DNA from: Collinsella sp.
GTDB lineage: Bacteria; Actinomycetota; Coriobacteriia; Coriobacteriales; Coriobacteriaceae
Length of the DNA stretch: 20,656 nucleotides
Direction of reading: 5' to 3'
Assembly (NCBI GenBank): GCA_019413925.1
Contig: DXMY01000033.1
Coordinates: 1-20,656, forward strand
In this document: positions 1 through 7,334 of the stretch, in pieces
Layout: the number at the start of each line of letters is the position of its first letter
Numbering within the stretch: the stretch's first letter is position 1
Program-made: the position numbers and the translations under genes
The notes under the pieces: generated by a model
Database searches by the model: none
The model's input: the letters and a program-made list of their open reading frames with translations, nothing else
What the model was told of the DNA's origin: nothing

Positions 1-137
1 CTCGGCTTCAACTCGCGATCGCCCCGCCGGCTCTCGCTCCGGCTCCGTTCGATGGCTCCCCTGGGTCGCCATCACTGCGCCTCCGCTCACCTGTCCCGTT
101 GCACTCCGGTCGATTCGGCCTACGCTTCTCGGGGCAT

Positions 138-252
138 GCAAGATATGTATTCCGTGCAACGGAATATCTTGCCCGGCCGAAGCCGGGATGTGCGAACCGC
201 TCCAAAGTCGCTCCCGCAGAACCGTGCAACAGGCTTACCGGCTGTTGCACGG
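138..252 (+). other. oriT: Candidate origin of transfer (oriT) with IncP-like nic site
   Basis: An imperfect inverted repeat (arms 138-154 and 160-172, three-base bulge in the left arm) runs into TATCTTGCCCGGCCGA at 165-180. As I recall it, the RP4/IncP nic region reads TATCCTG^CCCGGCTGA, which would be 14 of 16 identical and would place the nick between 171 and 172 on the plus strand. RP4 also has an inverted repeat directly before nic. A small hairpin (172-176/183-187) follows. A perfect 11-bp inverted repeat at 222-232/242-252 reuses the 9-mer CCGTGCAAC seen at 152-160. The site lies just beyond the 3' end of a MOBP-type relaxase gene, which fits the assignment. The functional role is inferred. 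Confidence 0.6.
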
Positions 253-268
253 ACCTCAGATATGAAAG

Positions 269-1204
269 TCAGTCCCGGCCTCTTTCGTCATCCACACCCT
301 CGCGAGCCAGCTCCCACGCGGCCCGTATGGCAAGGTCGATTCCCCTTGCCGTGAACCTCATAATCCGCCCGGTCGAGCGGTTGACGGCGTAGCCGAGCCT
401 CGCGCCGTTGATCTTCCTCGTCTTGCCGAGGGACTCCGAGTGATAGCGGTATTGCAGCGCCCCCCGCTTGGATCGGGCGATCTCGATCCCATCCGATTCC
501 AACCGCCTTGCAAACTCTCCGAAGCGGTCGGGGCAGCTCTTGAGCCTCCCGACCTCCTCTGCCCTCTGGGCGACAATCGCTCGGACCCTTGCGTTCTCGG
601 ATTTGTCGGATCTCCCCTTCTTTGCCATCTCGCGCTCCTCGCGACCGGGCTGGCGCGCGTGCACCTTCGAGTTCGAGAGGCCCCTTTCGAGCTGGCTCAG
701 GCCGTACTTCGTATCGAGCTCCTTCACCGTTCTCACGCGGGATTTCGCCGCCGCCCTCGCCGGCCCGTCGTTCAGACGCCGCCCAGTCTCGAGGTCCGTC
801 CTATTGATGGCGAGGTGAGCGGCGAATCGGGCCGATCCATCCGACCTGCACCTCTCCTCATGCAGCACAATCACGATCTCCTGGTTGGGATAGCGCTTGG
901 CGATGTAGTCCCTCGCGTACTCCATGCAACGCGAGGGCGTCATCGGCCCGCCGTTGCAGGAGCACTCGTCCGGGTTGAAGCCGATCACCTGATGCTGCAT
1001 GTACGTGCACCTTGAGCCCTGCTTCCCGGGCCGGTTGTGCCCGGCCGCCTCCCGGGTGGCGTCCATTTCCTCGAACCATCGATCCTCATCGATGATGTGC
1101 TGGGTATCGTGGTCCAGGACTTTCTCCCTGTCCCAATCGAAATACCGCTTGAGGTTTTGGAGGTGCTCCCCGCTCATGACGCTCGCCTGCTTGATTGCGG
1201 TCAT
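269..1204 (-). CDS. MOBP-type relaxase / mobilization nuclease
   Basis: Predicted DNA relaxase of about 311 residues that would nick oriT and lead the transferred strand into the recipient. Visible features are a candidate catalytic tyrosine (Tyr21, in KRYF), the segment MQHQVIGFNPDE (about 69-80) matching the 'YHFxQSFxPxE' block of the family, then H115, H130 and N134 followed by TGRRLNDG, and a C-terminal block (about 230-300) typical of Firmicutes/Actinobacteria relaxases. The usual HxH before the Asn is AxH here, so one metal-binding His is displaced or lost. The open frame continues upstream into the coupling-protein gene, but ATG 1204 has a GGGAG ribosome site and sits 26 bp after that gene's stop, so I start there. 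It is short for the family. Confidence 0.85.
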   Translation of the reverse strand: MTAIKQASVMSGEHLQNLKRYFDWDREKVLDHDTQHIIDEDRWFEEMDATREAAGHNRPGKQGSRCTYMQHQVIGFNPDECSCNGGPMTPSRCMEYARDYIAKRYPNQEIVIVLHEERCRSDGSARFAAHLAINRTDLETGRRLNDGPARAAAKSRVRTVKELDTKYGLSQLERGLSNSKVHARQPGREEREMAKKGRSDKSENARVRAIVAQRAEEVGRLKSCPDRFGEFARRLESDGIEIARSKRGALQYRYHSESLGKTRKINGARLGYAVNRSTGRIMRFTARGIDLAIRAAWELAREGVDDERGRD

Positions 1205-1230
1205 TTTCCAACTCCCTTCAAAAACCGCCG

Positions 1231-3144
1231 TCAGTCGACGAAGAGGCCGGACCATCCGTCGGCAACAGGCGGCTCCGCGGCCTCTTCCTCGAATTCGGGA
1301 GTCCAGAGATCGACGCCGTCCTCCCGACCCATTTGCCTTGATATCAGCCTGGCCTGGTATTCCATCCTCTTGGCCGCCTCGTGCTCGCGCGTCCCCAGAT
1401 CGAAGTGCTCCTTCGTCGGCATCCGCGTGCAATCGCAGACAGGGGCCCGGAAGCACCCCGCATGTTCCCTGCCCACGCCGTTCTCCGCGGTCTTCACCAC
1501 GATGACGCCGTCCTTGTCGGGGGACATCTCCGTCCACTCCCAAGGATGAATCAGGTCGTCGGCGTGCTCGCTGTAGGATGTCGACCCCGTACCGCCCGAA
1601 GGCCCCCTGCTCGAGCTGGTTCCCATGGTGTGCCGCGTCGTCTTCCCGACTAGCTCGGTGAAATACTGGCGGTCCTCGGCCTCGCCCAGTTTCATGGCGA
1701 CCTTGACGCCGCAGTTTGCCAGGATCTTCTTCCGTCCGTCGCGCTCGCCGTACTTGTTCAGCTGAGAGATGTTCTGGACTGCGCCCATCCAGAACAGGTC
1801 GTACGAGCGCCCAAGGCTGAGAAGGCTAGGCAGGCACTCGACCTTCGGCAGGTTCCCCCATTCGTCGCCGAGGATGGACACCGGCCGCGGCAGCTTTCCA
1901 CCAGCTGCGTCCGCGATGGAATACACGGCAGCGTAGAGCTGCTCGAACAGGACCGCCGCGATCGCGTTGTAGGGGGAGCCCTCGTCCATCACGTGGAGGA
2001 ACAGCGCGGTCTTCTCGCTCAGGATTCTACTCGGATCGATATCATCGCCCGAGACCATTCGCGCAATCGGCGCCGAAGCGTAGATCCTCAGGTTGACCTT
2101 TAGCGTGGAAACGATGCTCCTCAGCTCGTTGCCGCCGCTCGAGATGAACTGTGAGGCACGCGAGCGGGCCGGATGCCCCTGCGGCAGGGAACGGAACAGG
2201 CCCTTCAGCGGCTCACACGGATCCTCGCCGGCCCCCTCCGTCCCCAGGCACATGATGTGGTAGACCGTCGCGAGGTGCTTGCAGCCCCGCGGGCAGCCCT
2301 CGTCCAGCACGACCAGAAGGATCGTCGCGGCGAGCAGCGACCGCGCGGATTCCGTCCAGTGGCTCGCCTTCGCATCGCCCTCCCCGGCGATGAGCGTACG
2401 GGCGACGGCATCCGCGGCCTGCTCAGCCCCCGGCAGATTCCCCCCGTTCGCGAGCCTATCGACCATTTCCAGTGGATTGAACGTGTCGCTCTTCTCGGGA
2501 TGCTGGGCGTCCAGCAGAAGCACCCGGTACCCGCGACGCTCCAGCTCGTCGCCCGTCAACTCGATGAGCTCACTCTTCACATCGGACACGATAATGGTCT
2601 GCGGCCTCGATTCCCCGTCATCCGCCCCATACGTCAGCAGATCAATTGTCGGGATCAGCAGCGATCTTGATTTTCCGGCACCCGTTGAGCCGTCGAGGAA
2701 CATGTGCCGCCTCGGTTCGAACAGATACTTGGAGCCGAACAGCGTCTTCTCAAACCCGTACACGAATCCTCTGCTTTTCGGCTGTCCGTGCCCGTCCCAA
2801 ATCTCCGAGCCCCGGATGGTCTCCGGCCCCGTTTTCACCCGCGCCTCCCCAAGTACACCTCCGTCGGCGGCTCGCTCCTTCGAGGAAGCCGATAGCTGCA
2901 TGAGCACGAATACCGACAGGAACAGCGCGAACGAGGCGAGACAGCCAGGGACGCAATGAGGCCCCACGTTAATCCACCACCAAATGGTGTTATCCACGCT
3001 CAGGGTGAATCCGATCGAGCTCAGCTCGATTGGAAATCCGAGGATCATGCAATCGAGGGGAATGGCGATAAGTGGCGCAAACCCCGCGGTAAGCAGCGCT
3101 GCGAAAACCAGCGCCATGACCAGCTTCTCCTTCACGAGAACCAC
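1231..3144 (-). CDS. virD4: VirD4/TraG-type conjugative coupling protein (T4CP)
   Basis: Membrane-anchored ATPase that delivers the relaxase-DNA complex to a type IV secretion channel. The N-terminus has two hydrophobic segments (about 8-32 and 66-84), as in VirD4/TraG. Walker A is GSTGAGKS at 152-159, and Walker B is PVSILGDEWGN at about 421-431. Conserved T4CP blocks include SDVKSEL (187-193) and LFLHVMDEGSPYN (381-393). At 637 residues it is of ordinary length and ends in an acidic tail, common for relaxosome contact. The frame opens with GTG 3144 immediately after the mobC stop. ATG 3117, with AAGGAG nine bases ahead, is an equally good start. It is transcribed with mobC and the relaxase. 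Confidence 0.93.
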   Translation of the reverse strand: MVLVKEKLVMALVFAALLTAGFAPLIAIPLDCMILGFPIELSSIGFTLSVDNTIWWWINVGPHCVPGCLASFALFLSVFVLMQLSASSKERAADGGVLGEARVKTGPETIRGSEIWDGHGQPKSRGFVYGFEKTLFGSKYLFEPRRHMFLDGSTGAGKSRSLLIPTIDLLTYGADDGESRPQTIIVSDVKSELIELTGDELERRGYRVLLLDAQHPEKSDTFNPLEMVDRLANGGNLPGAEQAADAVARTLIAGEGDAKASHWTESARSLLAATILLVVLDEGCPRGCKHLATVYHIMCLGTEGAGEDPCEPLKGLFRSLPQGHPARSRASQFISSGGNELRSIVSTLKVNLRIYASAPIARMVSGDDIDPSRILSEKTALFLHVMDEGSPYNAIAAVLFEQLYAAVYSIADAAGGKLPRPVSILGDEWGNLPKVECLPSLLSLGRSYDLFWMGAVQNISQLNKYGERDGRKKILANCGVKVAMKLGEAEDRQYFTELVGKTTRHTMGTSSSRGPSGGTGSTSYSEHADDLIHPWEWTEMSPDKDGVIVVKTAENGVGREHAGCFRAPVCDCTRMPTKEHFDLGTREHEAAKRMEYQARLISRQMGREDGVDLWTPEFEEEAAEPPVADGWSGLFVD

Positions 3145-3483
3145 CTACTCTCTCGCACGGGCGAGTAGGTCGTTGACCCAGCCCACCGCCGTCGAGACGA
3201 TTGATGTCGCCCGGTTGAGATTATTGAGGACGACCGGATCGGACCCGTAGGTGTTGAGGGCGCGGACCGCCTGGTTGAGGTTCGTGCCGATCTTCTTCAA
3301 CTCAGTCCTGATACCGGCAAGTTCCCCCGCGTCGGCGACCCTGACCGGCTTCTCGCCGCAGAGCAGGGCGGCATCGCGCATGAAGGAGGACGCCGGCATG
3401 TTCATGGCCGCCGCCTTCTCCTCGATAGCCTTACGCTGCGACTCACTCATCCGTACGTTGATATGCGTATTCATGGAAGTCAT
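3145..3483 (-). CDS. mobC: MobC-like relaxosome accessory protein
   Basis: Small (about 112 residues) mobilization protein that would bind oriT and help the relaxase open the DNA. The N-terminal part (INVRMSESQRKAIEEKA) looks like a ribbon-helix-helix DNA-binding fold. The C-terminal part carries the MobC signature ELKKIGTNLNQAVRALN (about 59-75). ATG 3483 has GGA five bases ahead and is preferred; 3489 and 3474 are alternatives. The open frame upstream of these lacks family similarity and runs through a strong hairpin, so it is excluded. The stop codon abuts the coupling-protein start, suggesting translational coupling in a mobC-virD4-relaxase operon. Confidence 0.88.
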   Translation of the reverse strand: MTSMNTHINVRMSESQRKAIEEKAAAMNMPASSFMRDAALLCGEKPVRVADAGELAGIRTELKKIGTNLNQAVRALNTYGSDPVVLNNLNRATSIVSTAVGWVNDLLARARE

Positions 3484-3498
3484 AACCATCCAATCCGA

Positions 3499-3522
3499 GC
3501 GGGGCCGACGCATCGGCCCCGC
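3499..3522 (-). promoter_or_regulatory. Perfect 10-bp inverted repeat upstream of mobC
   Basis: Arms 3499-3508 and 3513-3522 are perfectly complementary and G+C-rich, with a CGCA loop. The hairpin lies between the 91-codon gene and mobC, about 16 bp before the mobC start. On the minus strand no T-run follows it, so it is not a standard terminator for the upstream gene. It could be an operator, an mRNA structure controlling mob expression, or a second relaxosome site. Confidence 0.5.
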
Positions 3523-3530
3523 CCCTTTTA

Positions 3531-3806
3531 TTAAGTTGAAATTGTTTGGAGCATCTGACCGATGCGCCCAATCCTCACCCTCGCCCAGACATCGAAGGGG
3601 ACTCCCGGCAAGCTGCCGAGATATATACGGTATGGTCGCCATTGTTCTCTATAGATATCGAGAGCATCGAGCAGGCGCTTCCATTCCCAAATGAGCTCAT
3701 CGGCCGAGAGCAGAGGAAGATCCCTGTTCTCGGCGCGCGCGAGCTCATCGGACGACAAGCATGGATTGGGAGCCCGGTATCCACCAATGTAGGGTCCGGG
3801 CTCCAT
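3531..3806 (-). CDS. Small hypothetical protein, 91 residues
   Basis: I do not recognise this family. The protein is acidic to neutral, rich in Trp, Arg and Pro, with a probable helical stretch around LSADELIWEWKRLLDALDIYREQW (positions about 32-56) and no membrane segment, signal peptide or clear motif. Its ATG lies two bases after the stop of the helicase frame, and I see no strong ribosome site of its own, so it is probably translated by coupling. Its place between the helicase and mobC suggests a role in replication or mobilization of the element, but this is context only. Confidence 0.6.
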   Translation of the reverse strand: MEPGPYIGGYRAPNPCLSSDELARAENRDLPLLSADELIWEWKRLLDALDIYREQWRPYRIYLGSLPGVPFDVWARVRIGRIGQMLQTIST

Positions 3807-3808
3807 AA

Positions 3809-4462
3809 TTAGCCGATTTCGGTAAACATCGCTGCTGGTGCGTTGAACTCAAACTCGACAATACCGCAGGAACCGTAACGGTTCTTTGTGATTGAAGCAA
3901 TGACGGGCCGTTTTTTAAGCAACATATTGGCATTACGCTCTTCGGGCTTATCGCCCTTAATAGAAAGCGACATAACGAGATCTGCCGAATACTCGAACAT
4001 GTTGCACCCGCCTATCGCCTGAAGCCCGGTGGTCTGCTTGTCGTAATTAACGCGGTTAATTGATGAGATAGCGAAGAGCGGACAATGGGCCTCATCCACG
4101 ATTCGGCGGAGCTCGGAAGCGACGAGCTTGAGACCGACACGCTCGTCGGCAATGCGCAGTTCCTGCGGCAAAGAGACGATTTGCGCGTAATCAACAATAA
4201 CCAGTGGCGGTTCGCCATGTTTATCGGCAACCTCTTCGATTGCCTTTCGCATCCCGGCATATTTAATTTCACCAGGAATGATATACATTCGCTCGGCGAT
4301 GCTGCGGGCGTAAATGTCGAGAACCTTCTCGAAGAGCCCGCGTTTGTCCTCAGACATGCCATCGCCGTTCATATCATCGTGCGTGAGCTCGCCGCCCGAG
4401 ATGCGGGTGAGGCTCTTCGCGAGCATGCTGTCTCGCCCGAGCTCGCCCTCAAAGATGACCAC
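3809..4462 (-). CDS. 3' open frame of the DnaB-like helicase (Walker B part)
   Basis: This is the part of the broken helicase that stays open after the frameshift, about 217 residues from a GTG at 4462. It holds Walker B and the later RecA-fold motifs but lacks the nucleotide-binding P-loop, so by itself it should not hydrolyse ATP. I see no good ribosome site at this GTG. The entry is given because a gene caller will report it as a separate gene; it should be read together with the upstream fragment. Confidence 0.5.
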   Translation of the reverse strand: MVIFEGELGRDSMLAKSLTRISGGELTHDDMNGDGMSEDKRGLFEKVLDIYARSIAERMYIIPGEIKYAGMRKAIEEVADKHGEPPLVIVDYAQIVSLPQELRIADERVGLKLVASELRRIVDEAHCPLFAISSINRVNYDKQTTGLQAIGGCNMFEYSADLVMSLSIKGDKPEERNANMLLKKRPVIASITKNRYGSCGIVEFEFNAPAAMFTEIG

Positions 4463-4674
4463 CGGATGGCCAGCAATGGCCCATCCGTCGGCGATTTGCT
4501 GATAAACGTTGTTTTACCCGTACCGGGTCCGCCGGGGACGATGCACAGGTATTGACGAAGACCTCCGAGGATAGTATCCAGCGCACCGTGTTCGATATGC
4601 CCAAGCGGCCTATTCTTTAAGATACGCAAGGCGGTCTCGTCGAGGCCGACGCTCATGGGATTTAAAGCCGGCAC
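3809..4674 (-). pseudogene. DnaB-like hexameric helicase, interrupted by a one-base frameshift
   Basis: Two adjoining frames together encode a RecA-fold helicase of about 288 residues resembling the C-terminal domain of DnaB; the N-terminal DnaB domain is absent. The 5' frame (GTG 4674, or ATG 4656) carries LGGL and Walker A GGPGTGKTT (about 48-56). The 3' frame carries Walker B PPLVIVDYAQIV, a SSINR block like DnaB's sensor motif, and KNRYGSCGIVEFEF like the DnaB KNRxGxxG motif. The frames fit if one A is added to the AAA at 4497-4495, giving TTFISKIADGWAIAGHPVVIF. The downstream frame has a stop shortly upstream (TAA within the GGTAAAAC stretch), so it cannot supply Walker A alone. It may be a true mutation or a sequence error. 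The likely role is replication of the excised element. Confidence 0.75.
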
Positions 4675-4916
4675 GGTTCGCTCGCCTCCAATTCATGGAG
4701 GTATGCAAAGAAGCTCGATTCAAGGATGTAAATGCGGCGGTGCAACGCAATCGCGCGCCCGCTCTCCTTCATCATCTTCGAGGCCGTAACCGGACTCAAG
4801 CCGGTTATCTTGCACACTTCAGCGATGCCAAGAAGGCGCTCGTGGCCCAAGTTGGAATCAGAAGAAACCGCAGTTGATGCTTGTACGGCAGCGTACGGTT
4901 CAGGCTCTACAATCAT
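4662..4916 (-). CDS. Excisionase-like helix-turn-helix DNA-binding protein
   Basis: An 84-residue protein with one winged-helix/MerR-type HTH: GIAEVCKITGLSPVTASKMM (about 30-49), then the wing-like IALHRRIYILESSFFAYLHEL. Such proteins on integrated elements are typically excisionases (recombination directionality factors) or element regulators. ATG 4916 has AAAGGA eight bases ahead. The 3' end overlaps the GTG start of the helicase frame by 13 bp, so the two are co-transcribed. It is the first gene of the minus-strand element operon and lies downstream of a good promoter at 5050-5078. Confidence 0.72.
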   Translation of the reverse strand: MIVEPEPYAAVQASTAVSSDSNLGHERLLGIAEVCKITGLSPVTASKMMKESGRAIALHRRIYILESSFFAYLHELEASEPCRL

Positions 4917-5049
4917 GGTAGAATCCTTTCAGGCTAGCTCGCCCCTCCCCCTTCGTCGCCAAACTTAGATAGGGAAGGGCGGGCGGCTTTTTAATCAATG
5001 ACCGAAAATAAAATAACTCCTTTCAAACAAGCTGGTCAGGCGCTTACTG

Positions 5050-5078
5050 TTTATATTGTAACACTGTCTGTTGCACAA
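5050..5078 (-). promoter_or_regulatory. Promoter of the element's minus-strand operon
   Basis: Reading the minus strand, TTGTGC (5078-5073) and TATAAA (5055-5050) are separated by exactly 17 bp. This is a near-consensus housekeeping promoter about 135 bp upstream of the excisionase-like gene. The surrounding 4980-5160 stretch is markedly A+T-rich compared with the flanking genes. Confidence 0.6.
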
Positions 5079-5114
5079 TCATATCTAGTTACAGTTCTAA
5101 TTTCTAATTCACTT

Positions 5115-5160
5115 TCTGACTGTATAGACTTTATTGTCTGACTGATTTAATATATATACA
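5115..5160 (+). promoter_or_regulatory. Direct-repeat operator and A+T-rich promoter of the gene at 5179
   Basis: The 8-mer TCTGACTG occurs at 5115-5122 and 5137-5144, 22 bp apart, that is two DNA turns on the same face. It directly precedes TAATATATATACA (5148-5160), which contains -10-like sequence for the plus-strand gene. The spacing suggests binding of a dimer or two monomers, perhaps of an element-encoded DNA-binding protein, between the two divergent transcription units. The role is inferred. Confidence 0.4.
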
Positions 5161-5178
5161 ACGATGATTGGAGTGGTT

Positions 5179-5943
5179 ATGGGACGTTTACCATTATCCG
5201 GAAGTAAGATGCGGAAAATTAAGTTCGGAACAACTGTTCAGGCGACGACCCCGGAGAAAATCGAAGAGCTACGCCTCAAGAACCCCGAATCAGTCAGAAG
5301 CACCGGCGAGGCTATCGACTATCTATGCAACCTGCTCACGGGGTTGCAGCCGAGGGTCGCCAGGGCCCTCGATGAGGCGTGCCTCAGGGAAGCTCGGCAA
5401 ATCACCAATGAAATGAAGGCCCTTCCCGTTGACGGATCAGAAGAAATGAGTTTTAGTCAATTGGAACTTTATCGAGAGCAATTCCAGAGGCTCCACGACC
5501 ATTTCTCTTTATATTGCGAGAAAGAGGAGAGGCCCCAGGGAATGAGACGGGTCGATCTCCTCGGCGGCGATTACGCTGTCCTCCCCTCCTCTTGGACTTT
5601 ATTGGAAACAGAGGAATGCGCGAAGTCTTGCAGCCAGGTCGGAATTATCGAAATTCGCGGCGGCGCAAAATACGATGCGCCTCATTTTGCCTTCTTCCAT
5701 AACGGAGAGTACAGTCAAAAGGACAAATTGCAGCGCGCAACCAAACTCTGGCCCCGCATGACCGACGTGATGCGCGACGAGGTCAAACTGGTCACAGATG
5801 ATGAGGGACATTACCTAAATATGGACGAGCACCTAGCCGCCCCCATCATTTGTTATTTCAACCTTCTAGATGCCAGCTACTATCAGTCTATGGAGCTGGA
5901 GCCGCCATATGGCGCAATGATCTACCGAAACAATGTCGCTTAA
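5179..5943 (+). CDS. Hypothetical element protein with possible ribbon-helix-helix N-terminus
   Basis: An unrecognised soluble protein of about 254 residues. The N-terminal part (MRKIKFGTTVQATTPEKIEE, then helical residues to about 55) resembles a ribbon-helix-helix fold: a short beta strand followed by two helices. The middle (about 75-110) is helical, and the C-terminal half (about 125-250) is a mixed domain with Trp- and Tyr-rich strands and no motif I can name. ATG 5179 has GGAG five bases ahead and is preferred over ATG 5164. The gene is transcribed alone, divergently from the excisionase-helicase-mob operon and convergently with the integrase, behind direct repeats. It could be the element's regulator or its cargo. 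Confidence 0.75.
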   Translation: MGRLPLSGSKMRKIKFGTTVQATTPEKIEELRLKNPESVRSTGEAIDYLCNLLTGLQPRVARALDEACLREARQITNEMKALPVDGSEEMSFSQLELYREQFQRLHDHFSLYCEKEERPQGMRRVDLLGGDYAVLPSSWTLLETEECAKSCSQVGIIEIRGGAKYDAPHFAFFHNGEYSQKDKLQRATKLWPRMTDVMRDEVKLVTDDEGHYLNMDEHLAAPIICYFNLLDASYYQSMELEPPYGAMIYRNNVA

Positions 5944-5973
5944 AAAAGAGGCCCCAAAGGGGCCTCTTTTTTA
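5942..5973. terminator. Bidirectional rho-independent terminator
   Basis: A perfect 8-bp G+C stem (GAGGCCCC 5948-5955, GGGGCCTC 5959-5966, AAA loop) is flanked by A6 on the left and T6 on the right, so it terminates both convergent units: the gene ending at 5943 and the integrase ending at 5981. Confidence 0.92.
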
Positions 5974-5980
5974 GCCCTTT

Positions 5981-7258
5981 TTAGCCCTTCAGCAGATCAT
6001 CCAGCACTGATGCTGCCTTCTGGTCATTTGCCTCGATAAAGTGGCTATAGATAGACAGCGTCGTCGATGGGCTAGCATGGCCCAAACGCGCCTGGATCGT
6101 CTTAATGTCCGCATTGGCACCAACGAGCAAAGTCGCTTGCGTATGTCTAAGCTCATGAGGCTTCAGCCCGCTATAACCCGTATAGCGGGTACGTTTGACG
6201 CCGTCACTCCCAATGACTTCCCTGCTCTCCTTAAAAGTACCGAAGCCGTTTTTCGCCGCAAACAGCCTAAACGCCCTTGAATAGTTATGTCCATCCATCC
6301 GGGTCACAAGAGCCCGTTTGCCGTTGGCGGCGTCAACGATCCCAATGGAATGGACAATGGGCGTTTCTCCAGTCTGCCCCACTGCAAAGGAATCGAACTC
6401 ACTCCGCTGAATGGCTTTCCACCTGTCCAGATAGTCGGCAAGTTCATTTCCAACCGAAATCTTACGCCTGCTCATCTTTGATTTAGGCGGCCTCAATGTC
6501 CTGTCGTTCGTATATTGCTTTACTATCCTCAGAGTCTTGGCGTCGGGGTCATAATCCTCCCATGAGAGACCAAGGGCCTCCCCCTTCCTCAAACCGCAGA
6601 GAAGTAGAAGCATTGTGCATGTGATAAAGGAAGATGGCTTCTCCTCCAAAAGGACCGCAAGAAGCCTTGCCGCCTCATCGGCGCTCAGCGCCTTACGAGC
6701 CTCGACATTCTGCTTGGGCAGTTTCACTCCCCTACAAGGGTTTTTGCCCACGAGGTCGTTATCGACGGCATCCTCCATTACCTGTTTGAGCTTGATGTGG
6801 ATGCGGCGAATTTCACTTTCGCTGAATCGGCCTTCTTTTCTAGCCTTGGCATAAGCAGTGCGAACGTCATCCGATTTAAGCCGAGTGAGATCGGGATTGC
6901 CGAACAGCTCGCGTATGTGACGAATGTCCAAACCTTCACGCTCATAAGCAAGAGGTGATCCCATGGTCGACTCCCTGTTCGCGTGAAACCTGTCCGCATA
7001 ATCTGATAGGCCCAGAGGACCATTGCCACGGTTGGAAGCGCCCTCAAGTTCAGCTCTATAGGCCTCCAGCGCCTTGGCGACTTCACTCGGCCAGTTTTTC
7101 GGGTTCTTGCTTCTGCAGTGAACCCTGCGTGACGGACTACGGCGGTACCGTCCTGTCTCCGGATCTTTTCCCAGGGAAAAATAAATCCGATAGACGCCTT
7201 TGCTCTTATCGATGCATTCCGATGTGCCGCGAGCGGTCTTTTTTATCAATCCCTGCAA
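5981..7258 (-). CDS. int: Tyrosine site-specific integrase (phage/ICE type)
   Basis: A tyrosine recombinase of 425 residues that catalyses integration and excision at the adjacent tRNA. The N-terminal arm-binding domain (about 1-65) is Lys/Arg-rich with GVYRIYFSLGKDPETGRYRR. A SAM-like core-binding domain (about 85-180) precedes the catalytic domain. Catalytic residues visible are Arg in CGLRKGEALGL, Lys in PPKSKMSRR, H368 and R371 in HELRH, H394 in LGHASPSTT, and the nucleophile Y404 in SIYSH. Length and motifs are complete. The start is TTG 7258 with AGGG about seven bases ahead; an ATG nearby is out of frame. The gene is the last of the element, about 230 bp from attR. Confidence 0.95.
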   Translation of the reverse strand: MQGLIKKTARGTSECIDKSKGVYRIYFSLGKDPETGRYRRSPSRRVHCRSKNPKNWPSEVAKALEAYRAELEGASNRGNGPLGLSDYADRFHANRESTMGSPLAYEREGLDIRHIRELFGNPDLTRLKSDDVRTAYAKARKEGRFSESEIRRIHIKLKQVMEDAVDNDLVGKNPCRGVKLPKQNVEARKALSADEAARLLAVLLEEKPSSFITCTMLLLLCGLRKGEALGLSWEDYDPDAKTLRIVKQYTNDRTLRPPKSKMSRRKISVGNELADYLDRWKAIQRSEFDSFAVGQTGETPIVHSIGIVDAANGKRALVTRMDGHNYSRAFRLFAAKNGFGTFKESREVIGSDGVKRTRYTGYSGLKPHELRHTQATLLVGANADIKTIQARLGHASPSTTLSIYSHFIEANDQKAASVLDDLLKG

Positions 7259-7276
7259 TCATATCCCTCGTTAGAT

Positions 7277-7333
7277 TTTCGATTAGGCTTGCTGGCAAAG
7301 CCTTTAAAGCTTTGCCAGCAAGCCTAATCGAAA
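7277..7333. repeat. Perfect 25-bp inverted repeat beside the integrase
   Basis: Arms 7277-7301 and 7309-7333 are complementary over all 25 bases, with a 7-base CTTTAAA loop. It lies 18 bp upstream of the integrase start. No T-run follows on the minus strand, so it is not a normal attenuator. It could be an integrase arm-binding site, an mRNA leader hairpin limiting integrase synthesis, or a remnant of a mobile sequence. Confidence 0.85.
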
Positions 7334-7334
7334 C

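Noticed and set aside
8..250. 80-codon minus-strand open frame before the relaxase end
   Set aside because: No ribosome site, odd composition, and it runs through the oriT-like inverted repeats.
1205..1543. N-terminal extension of the relaxase frame
   Set aside because: It overlaps the well-supported end of the coupling-protein gene and reads as out-of-frame sequence. ATG 1204 has a good ribosome site.
4495..4515. Programmed -1 frameshift in the helicase
   Set aside because: No X-XXY-YYZ slippery heptamer or downstream structure was found, so a one-base loss is simpler. It is not excluded.
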